Shown here piece by piece: positions 14,602-20,582 of a stretch of 20,582 nt of DNA. The stretch is taken from contig NW_015971557.1 in assembly GCF_000182565.1 (NCBI RefSeq), forward strand, positions 320,853-341,434, read 5' to 3'. This DNA is from Spizellomyces punctatus DAOM BR117 (Eukaryota; Chytridiomycota; Chytridiomycetes; Spizellomycetales; Spizellomycetaceae). A program made the translations under genes and the position numbers. Under the pieces are notes generated by a model that was not told where the DNA came from, did not search any database, and worked only from the letters and a program-made list of their open reading frames with translations. Numbering within the stretch: position 1 is the first letter of the stretch; every line of letters begins with the position of its first letter.

Positions 14602-15983
14602 TCACGTGTGGGCAGGGTGGGAGTAGAATTCCTTGCGATGATCCCAATCAGCGCGCCGAACAAGGAGATAGCACATGAAGTCCATGAGGTTCATTGTCTT
14701 GTGACTAGGGATACGTGATTCTATGAGGTCCATTCCCGCTTCCTTCTTCATCTGCTGCCGTTCTTTTGCAAATCGACGGCTTCCAGTCTCCACGGCTCGC
14801 TGGTTGGCGGTGTAGTGAAATGTCATACCACTGTTGTCTTGGCAGTAGAGAATATCACGCTTGTTTGGGTCGATAACGACAACATTCTCTGCTGCTCGAC
14901 AAGCAGGTAAGTTTTTCTCCATGTATTGCACTTTAACTTCGTCCTCTAAACTCTTTGCTGACTTTCTCGCTCCATGCTTTCCATACTTGTCTGCTCCTGG
15001 GTGCTTTAGGTATACAGACACCGAGGTCCCATCCGTCGTGATCGAGCCTTCAAACTGCATACCGCGGCAAGACCGAAAAGCTTTGGTACGTAGATTACAG
15101 ATGCGCAACCATAAATCGACCTTTTCGACAGTTTCCGCTTCTCTTCGCGCGATGCAAAGGATATGCTGGTAGAGAATGATGGTGTCGATCCGCACATGGC
15201 TTTGGATGAGAGACTGACGAAGAGGGATTGCACTGAACCGTCGAAATCCATGTTGTTCATACAGCCCAGAGAGTTTGCAGTATGCAGGAAAGAAGGCAAG
15301 AGGGTCTACAGCAACCGAATATGCGAGCGGCTGGTCGTCAGAAAGGGGAATGAAGGACCACATCTCTTCTAGAAGTCACTCTCTTCAGCGGTCAAGTCAT
15401 CCAGCGACTCGGGCACGATATCAAAAAGAAAAACTGACTTTAAATAGCGTAGCCGAGTAAAGAAAGCTTTTCGCGCATCGCTTTTCGGTGGCAGTTGCCC
15501 TTTCCGTCCCTTCACGTCAAGCCGCAGATTAATGTACCGAAGGAGCATCTGCATGAAATGCTCTTGAACGTTGACTGTCAGGTTTGTCATCATACTCGCT
15601 GTCAGGTAATTGACTGATTGCTGCTTGCCTCGTAGATTTGGGTGAACGAAGCCAACGACTTGGCAGTACCATTGAACATATGGCAGCAAACAATCCCGCC
15701 ATGCCTTCTTTGCTTCCTTTCTTGGATGCCAAGCCTCCCCCTTGTTGAGAAGATAGAGAATCACTTTGATGGTCTCCTCGTTCACGGTGAAGGTTGGTGC
15801 AGATAGGATGTAGAATTTGAGAGCATGGGAAGCGTGGTCGGCGAGTTGATGGATGATGGTGATGTAATCTAGAAGCCGTTGGCAATAGTTTGGCAGGAAA
15901 GCTTTTGCAAAGGAAGTCTTGTTGCAGGTATGTAAGGTGGGTTTGTCGAGTTTTTCAAGCTTTTGCTTCTTTTTTGGTGGCAT
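14602..15983 (-). pseudogene. Broken Fanzor-type (TnpB-related) RNA-guided nuclease gene
   Basis: Two adjacent minus-strand frames read as one protein. The first (15983 to 15369, 204 aa) begins MPPKKKQKLEKLDK, a nuclear localisation signal. It continues with CNKTSFAKAFLP and HASHALKFYIL, which resemble Fanzor N-termini. The second (15363 to 14602, 253 aa) holds FRRFSAIPLRQSLIQSHVRI, then the RuvC-I motif VVVIDPNKRDILYC (catalytic Asp at 14871-14869), then the FHYTANQR-VE block typical of the family. The frames are offset by a single -1 step at about 15372, where no intron of usable size exists. The second frame ends at a TGA at 14604-14602 soon after EFYSHPAHT. RuvC-II, RuvC-III and the zinc ribbon are missing, so no nuclease activity is expected. 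Family assignment rests on motif recognition. Fanzors occur in fungal transposons and in giant viruses, so the origin could be either. Confidence 0.75.
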
Positions 15984-16034
15984 TGATGATATCTGTGGGA
16001 AAAGATGAAAGCCTGGGAAAATGGGCGACGACAA

Positions 16035-16042
16035 CTTATATA
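16035..16042 (-). promoter_or_regulatory. TATA box of the Fanzor-type gene
   Basis: TATATAAG reads on the minus strand about 52 bp upstream of the ATG at 15983-15981. The short leader supports that ATG, rather than the upstream in-frame one at 16070 (MNYGLIQ...), which lies upstream of the TATA box. Confidence 0.5.
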
Positions 16043-16188
16043 GGATTTTTTGGATCAAACCATAGTTCATGAGTCTAAATCGAGTAAAATTATGATTAAA
16101 TTGGTTGGAATCTATGTACTAGTGCCAATACCAATCGGCTCCGCACTATGTATCGATAAGTTACGTATATGTCATGTTGATATTTCTA

Positions 16189-16767
16189 TTACTCATGAGC
16201 GATATCAGGAAAGCATTCGCTTCCTGCTGATCCATCTCTCCACCGCTCAAATACTTTAGTGCAGTCAAACCGGGGCTTTCCTTGTCTTTCATTGACCTCG
16301 TTGTGCACCTCACAGAACCACTGGCTGAGTGCTCTGTTAGACGACACGTCCGGAGGCCGTCGCAGGACCTCTCCTTTGAGATGCTCAGCGCAATAACCAC
16401 AAGGGTAGAATCGGCCCAGTGCGGATATGAGATTGCGCATCGAGTATTGTTCAGCGACCGAAGGATTTTCTGGGTAATAGGCCGCCATTGTATGTAGAAA
16501 AGTCCACGTCGATGAACCGAGAGTTCCAGAATCTGGTGGGCAGGGAAATGGAGCATATGCATCAGAATTTTTAGGCTGAGTAGGAACTGAAGCAGTCGTA
16601 ACTGCATCAGCAGTAGTCGTCGCAGGTGCTTTTGACTTGCGATATTCCTTCGCCTGTTTCCGTCTCAGTGTGCGAAAATCCGAACAGACGCCACAAGATT
16701 TTTGCGTCTTCGAGTGCGTACTTGAGTGCGGATCCCCTGGACTCGGGGAGTGCTCGGTTGAAGGCAT
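16189..16767 (-). CDS. ERV1: Erv1/ALR FAD-linked sulfhydryl oxidase (192 aa)
   Basis: Erv1 reoxidises Mia40 in the mitochondrial intermembrane space, passing electrons to cytochrome c or oxygen. The N-terminal shuttle disulfide is C25-x2-C28 (SCGVCSDFRTL). A flexible Ala/Thr/Pro linker follows (about 45-75). The FAD-binding helical core begins LGSSTWTFLHTMAAYYP (83-99). The active-site pair is C123-x2-C126 (YPCGYC), the FAD-contacting CEVHNEVN motif lies at 152-159 and the structural C152/C169 pair ends in KPRFDC. The N-terminal CxxC shuttle and overall length fit the cellular mitochondrial enzyme, not the shorter viral E10R-like oxidases. The frame has no intron. The gene lies between the Fanzor remnant and SLA2 and marks the resumption of host sequence. 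Confidence 0.92.
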   Translation of the reverse strand: MPSTEHSPSPGDPHSSTHSKTQKSCGVCSDFRTLRRKQAKEYRKSKAPATTTADAVTTASVPTQPKNSDAYAPFPCPPDSGTLGSSTWTFLHTMAAYYPENPSVAEQYSMRNLISALGRFYPCGYCAEHLKGEVLRRPPDVSSNRALSQWFCEVHNEVNERQGKPRFDCTKVFERWRDGSAGSECFPDIAHE

Positions 16768-17483
16768 TCTGAACAGCCAGATGCGACAACAAGCGCGAGT
16801 CTCGGAGGAGACATGCTCGGCTTTCCACGTGAGAGAGATAGCGTGGCTGTGGAGGCTGAAGTGGCGTACTCCACAGTACGGTGAGTGAGCTGTAGTATGC
16901 GCGACATGGTCTCGGTGTGTTGAACCAATGTGTTTGTTTAAAAGCGTAAACTATGCAATGCCTCAAGTCAAGACACCCGACAGGGCGATTACTGGTCAAT
17001 ACGTAATAGTCTTATAACATCGATGCTTAGCAGCGTTCTCACGTCTAATGCAGAAAGGATTCGAACGTTCTTTGAACATGAAAAAGTGGGAATGATAGTT
17101 CCGAATAAAGAATTTCGGCATTAGCTCTGAGACAACTAAAACCGCACAATACCCGAAATCTAAGACATTGGCACCGAAAGCGACAATGGTATCTGAGTGG
17201 CACTTCAACACGACAGCTCAAATATCCTGCATCATACAATGTTCCGTTCCGGGTCCGCTTTGCTCTGTCGATTGGGAACCAACGTTCGGTAGAATATCAT
17301 AGCGTAAACTAGGGTTGCCCGCGTGGATGTCCACAAATCACGCACCACGGTCGATTGACGAAGCCCGTGGTTTTAGTTGAGGTCTCGTGTTGAAGGCCTT
17401 TACATAGAAGAGATGGAGAACTTCTGAATCTGCGGTTGTTCAACTTCAACCTAGACGTGTTCGGCTCGCTGGCAACTTAATTC
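16768..17483. other. Intergenic region upstream of ERV1
   Basis: I see no convincing gene in this 716-bp stretch. Open frames on both strands (for example minus 16999-16607) are mostly phase shadows of ERV1 and show no domain. It should hold the ERV1 promoter, but I recognise no clear core element. Confidence 0.4.
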
Positions 17484-17837
17484 ATGGACGTGGATATGAG
17501 AGACATAATGGACAAATGTAGAAACTCTGGTTTAAAGATGAGCACGCATTTCCGATTTGTATACCATGCGACTGGATATGGCAGACTGGAAAAGCCCGCT
17601 GGCACCGCCGGGCACAAGCTATTGATGACAGAGGGTGTCGCGCTCGATTCATTCAAAGGACGAGATGTGTTATTCGATCAAAGAAAGAGTTGGCCCAGCG
17701 GGCAGATTTCCAGGCTATGCGACAGCAGTAGCGGAGGAAAGACATACAGCTGTATAATCAGATGGGGGAGTAGGTACATCAGGGCGACGTTGGTACAGAA
17801 AGTGCAGGGCCCTGTGTTTGTCATACTAGAAAAGTGA
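17484..17837 (+). CDS. Unrecognised small ORF (117 aa)
   Basis: An ATG-to-TGA frame encodes 117 residues beginning MDVDMRDIMDKCRNSG. The C-terminal half is rich in alternating hydrophobic and basic residues (YSCIIRWGSRYIRATLVQ, then GPVFVILEK), suggesting beta strands. I see no signal peptide, membrane segment or known motif. It is on the same strand as SLA2, whose start lies about 310 bp downstream, and is divergent from ERV1. It could be a small lineage-specific host gene, one exon of a larger gene, or chance. Confidence 0.35.
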   Translation: MDVDMRDIMDKCRNSGLKMSTHFRFVYHATGYGRLEKPAGTAGHKLLMTEGVALDSFKGRDVLFDQRKSWPSGQISRLCDSSSGGKTYSCIIRWGSRYIRATLVQKVQGPVFVILEK

Positions 17838-18096
17838 CATGAGTTGAATTGATGCATTTGTCTAGGGACAGTGACGATCGAACGATTGAGTCATAAATCC
17901 TAAGCACTGTCGCTAAGCCACTGCTGAGGCTGTAGGGAGGTCTGCTCACGACGCTTCCCCAGAACCTCAAATACTATCATAAGCTTGCTGCCAGTTCCCA
18001 AAACTGGCGTCAGATACTTTTAAATTGCCTTCTCGACGATCCTGGTACCGTTTTTACCCTAGTGCGCAGCTTGTTGCGCTCCTGGCCTACTGTAGT
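17838..18096 (+). promoter_or_regulatory. Probable promoter and 5' untranslated region of SLA2
   Basis: No gene is seen here. The stretch runs from the end of the 117-aa ORF to the proposed 5' UTR intron of SLA2. A T-rich stretch occurs around 18016-18059. No clear TATA box was found. Confidence 0.35.
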
Positions 18097-18144
18097 GTAA
18101 GAAAAAGGCATTAGCCTCTGGACTGACGCCTCCCCATCTTGCAG
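18097..18144 (+). other. Probable 5' UTR intron of SLA2
   Basis: A GTAAGA donor at 18097 and a TTGCAG acceptor ending at 18144 bound a 48-nt intron with a CTGAC branch-like motif. The SLA2 ATG follows four bases into the next exon (18148). No ATG is visible in the short upstream exon, so the intron is likely in the leader. Confidence 0.5.
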
Positions 18145-18147
18145 CCC

Positions 18148-20582
18148 ATGTCTTACAGTCCGAGCTATTACAACGCCGGAGGGCCGGGGTCGGACTATGC
18201 AAATTCCCCATACGGCACCGGAACCAACACCCCAACTCGATCATATCCGCATGGAGCACCAGTTGTCTCTCGCCCCACATGGCAAACAGAGAAGGTAGAA
18301 GAAGAGCTGGCGCTGCATATTAAGAAGGCTCTTTCTCCAGAGGAAACCGCTCCCAAGCAAAAGCATGTTCGCGCCTGCATCGTGTACACGTGGGATATTA
18401 AAGGATCGGGTAGTTTTTGGATGGCGATTGAAACCTTCCCGGTGCTGGGGGACGAACTTGTGACTTTCAAAGCTTTGATTACTGCTCACAAGGTTATTCG
18501 GCAAGGGCATCCCAACGTACTGAAGGATGCAATAGGCCAAACTGGATGGTTCGACACCCTTACCCGTAGCGTACCTCCTCATAGTACCCGAGGATACGGC
18601 GTTCTTATTAGAGCTTACGTCCAATTCCTTTTGGCAAAGCTTGACTACCACCGTCTACATCCAGAATTCAGTGGAACCTTTGATTACGAGGAATATGTAA
18701 CTTTGAAAGGAGTTGAGGACCCCAACGAAGGTTTTGAAACTATCAATGATCTCCTAGGTCTATTGGATAAGCTTGATTCTCTTCAAAAGTTGATCTTTGT
18801 GAACTTCAGACCTAGTTCCAATAATGAGGCGAGGATAGCAGCACTCGTTCCGCTGGTTGAGGAGAGTCATGGGATTTACCAATTCCTAATCAACATGTTG
18901 ATGGCAATGCACAAGATCATTGGATCTGTGGAAGTACTTGCTCCCCTCCGGGAGAAATTCAATGCTGGTCACTACGCACTTTTTCGCTTTTACTATGAAT
19001 GCTCGACACTTAAATACCTGACGTCGCTCATCACGGTGCCGAGATTATCACAAGATCCCCCAGACTTCCTTGCCCAGGGGCCCCCTACATTACCACCCCG
19101 AGGAGAGTCTCCCAACAAGCAAGCGGAGATTGATCTTTTCAACGAACAGCAGGCCGCATTCGAAAAGCAACTGATTGAAGACCAACAGCGTGAAGAGCAG
19201 CGGCTGCAAGCGGAAAGAGAATTGGAACTTGCGCGACAACGACAGCAGCAGCAGCAGCTTGAGGCGCAAAGGCAACTCGAACTGCAACGGCAACAGCTTG
19301 AAGGACAGCGACAGCAGGAGGAATTTCGACGACAGCAGGAGGCCGAGCGGAGACGGTTAGAGGAGGAGCGCCTGCGTATGCAACAGCAAGCAAACGCGGC
19401 AAATGCGCAACTGGAGGGCCAGCTCTTACAACAGAGGCTAATGAACGCGCAGAATGAGCTGGAGCAATACCGGAATCAGTCATACCGTGACCGTGACACA
19501 CTAAATCAGTATGAGCAGGTATGTAGTGGTAAGATTGCCGAGTGATCTTTCCAGACTTCAATTAGAACACACTTTCAGAGAATACGGGGCTTGGAACAAC
19601 AATTGTCCCAGTTGTCCCTGGGCAACCGCGATATGGATGCTGCAAAGGATGACCTTCTGCGTAGATTACAGGGTGAGCCGATGAGAGCTAACCAGTGCTA
19701 AATACAAAGGAACTCATAAGTCTTCATCCAGAGGAACTTGCACAATGGAAGCAAAAGTACGAAGCGCTGGCTAAGCTGTATGCTCAGCTGCGAAAAGAAC
19801 ATCTGGACCTTTTAAACAAGTTTAAAGACGTTCGGGATTCTGCGAATCGACAATCGGAGCAAGCCCGAAAAGAGGTTGAGAAAGCGAAATCAGACATGAA
19901 AGTGCGTTGGATAGATTCTACATGACGCAGTAATCACAAACGTTACTAACTCGTCCGTCATTCTTCTTGCTAGGAAAAAAGTAATGAGGTCACAGAACTT
20001 CTCATTGAGCGCGATCGTTTGAAAGGGGAGGTGGATCGGGTGCGGGCACAGTACGAAGAAGAGATGAGTCGATTACGCCGCGACCTGCAAGATGCCAAGG
20101 CTTCCCTGAATGACCTCTCTGCGTCCAAAGGGGCGGAGTTGCAAAACATTATTAGTCGCTTTGAAGCTGAGCGACTTGAGATGGAGAATCTGAACAAGGT
20201 ATTTCCGTTGGTTCCCGCTCAGGCTGTATCCACGTGTGACGCTTTTAGCTTTCATAGGCGAAGCAGCAACAAATCGACGAAATGAGGCGAAGATTGGACG
20301 ATGCAGCAGCGGATATACATCGGTCAAAGGCGGTGCGTGAGAATTTTCTCCTCTCCACTTCGCCCTTACAAGCAATGATAGATTATAAATGGGTTTTAGG
20401 CGCAAGAGGAGGACGCAGCTGTCCTGCAGGCCGGTCTTGATCAGACGCTACTTGCCCTTGCCGCACAGCAGAAGGTACGAGGACTAAAACGTCGACCATG
20501 CAGTACCAACGCATTTGTAACCTAGTTGAGTGTAGGCTGCCCAAGACGCTCAAAGAGAGCCCGATGCTGCGAATCTGCAACT
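18148..20582 (+). CDS. SLA2: SLA2/End4 (HIP1R-type) endocytic adaptor, 3' end cut by window edge
   Basis: Sla2 links clathrin-coated endocytic sites to actin at the plasma membrane. The start is the ATG at 18148 (MSYSPSYYN); the in-frame TTG at 18139 lies in the predicted upstream intron. Exons: 18148-19518, 19579-19672, 19732-19901, 19974-20198, 20258-20332, 20400-20474 and 20536 to the edge. All junctions are GT-AG and the reading phase stays open throughout. An ANTH lipid-binding domain covers about residues 35-300, with KHVRACIVYTWDIKG, VTFKALITAHKV and FDTLTRSV as family hallmarks. A proline-rich segment (PPTLPPRGESP) and a long Gln/Glu/Arg-rich coiled coil follow, running through the later exons. 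The C-terminal I/LWEQ (THATCH) actin-binding domain must lie beyond the window. In ascomycetes SLA2 flanks the mating locus, but nothing here suggests that. Confidence 0.93.

Noticed and set aside
14240-14647. 135-residue minus-strand frame joining Fanzor-flank sequence to the 3' LTR
   Set aside because: It crosses the LTR boundary, so it is a chance fusion. Only its LRKVREDG and YANLQLVAF patches are of interest and are reported separately.
15529-15885. 118-residue minus-strand frame inside the Fanzor N-terminal half
   Set aside because: Out-of-phase shadow of the better-supported frame with NLS and family motifs.
16189-16767. The sulfhydryl oxidase as a giant-virus gene
   Set aside because: Giant viruses do encode Erv1-like oxidases, but the N-terminal CxxC shuttle, linker and length here match the cellular mitochondrial enzyme, and the neighbour is a host gene.
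16607-16999. 130-residue minus-strand frame overlapping the ERV1 N-terminus as an N-terminal extension
   Set aside because: It is in a different phase from ERV1, and no splice arrangement is needed to obtain a complete Erv1.
18139-18147. TTG at 18139 as the SLA2 start
   Set aside because: It lies across a predicted intron acceptor (TTGCAG), and a normal ATG follows at 18148.
18241-18651. 136-residue minus-strand frame opposite the ANTH domain
   Set aside because: Antisense shadow of SLA2 exon 1.

Overview
The window reads as a stretch of fungal nuclear chromosome, most likely a basidiomycete. The right end carries two clearly cellular fungal genes, an Erv1/ALR sulfhydryl oxidase and an intron-rich SLA2/End4 endocytic adaptor. 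The SLA2 introns are short (48-72 nt), GT-AG, and several have CTAAC-like branch points. The phylum is inferred from gene style, not from a database match.

Left block (1 to about 5565) looks like DNA of giant-virus (NCLDV, Nucleocytoviricota) type. It holds intronless, A+T-rich genes: a cysteine-rich ORF running off the left edge, an 833-residue PrimPol/D5-type primase with an SF3 helicase, a 53-residue five-cysteine zinc-ribbon-like protein and a RING-H2 protein with a 12-residue repeat linker. Non-coding structure includes a large hairpin just upstream of the primase and an array of 64-bp repeats, each holding a perfect 7-bp-stem hairpin, between two divergent genes. No capsid, polymerase or packaging gene is visible, so this is either a fragment or part of a larger insertion that continues to the left.

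Middle block (5566-14456) is a full-length, apparently intact Ty3/Gypsy chromovirus. It has two 600-bp LTRs that differ at six positions, and one long gag-pol frame with gag, a zinc knuckle, protease, RT, RNase H, integrase and a chromodomain. Three large stretches are not part of a standard chromovirus. The 5' LTR interrupts the 3' end of the RING gene. The two flanks show no target-site duplication, so the locus has been rearranged since or during insertion.

Right of the element (14457-15983, minus strand) is a broken Fanzor-type gene, a eukaryotic TnpB-related RNA-guided nuclease family. It has an N-terminal nuclear localisation signal and the RuvC-I motif. It has one frame break, ends early and lacks the C-terminal catalytic half. 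Just beyond its end, two short patches match the inside of the Gypsy polyprotein in inverted orientation.

Far right (16189-20582) is host sequence: ERV1 on the minus strand, an unrecognised 117-residue ORF, and the 5' two thirds or so of SLA2 on the plus strand, cut by the window edge. The genes do not form one pathway. The picture is a host chromosome carrying a viral insertion, a later retrotransposon and a decaying RNA-guided nuclease gene.
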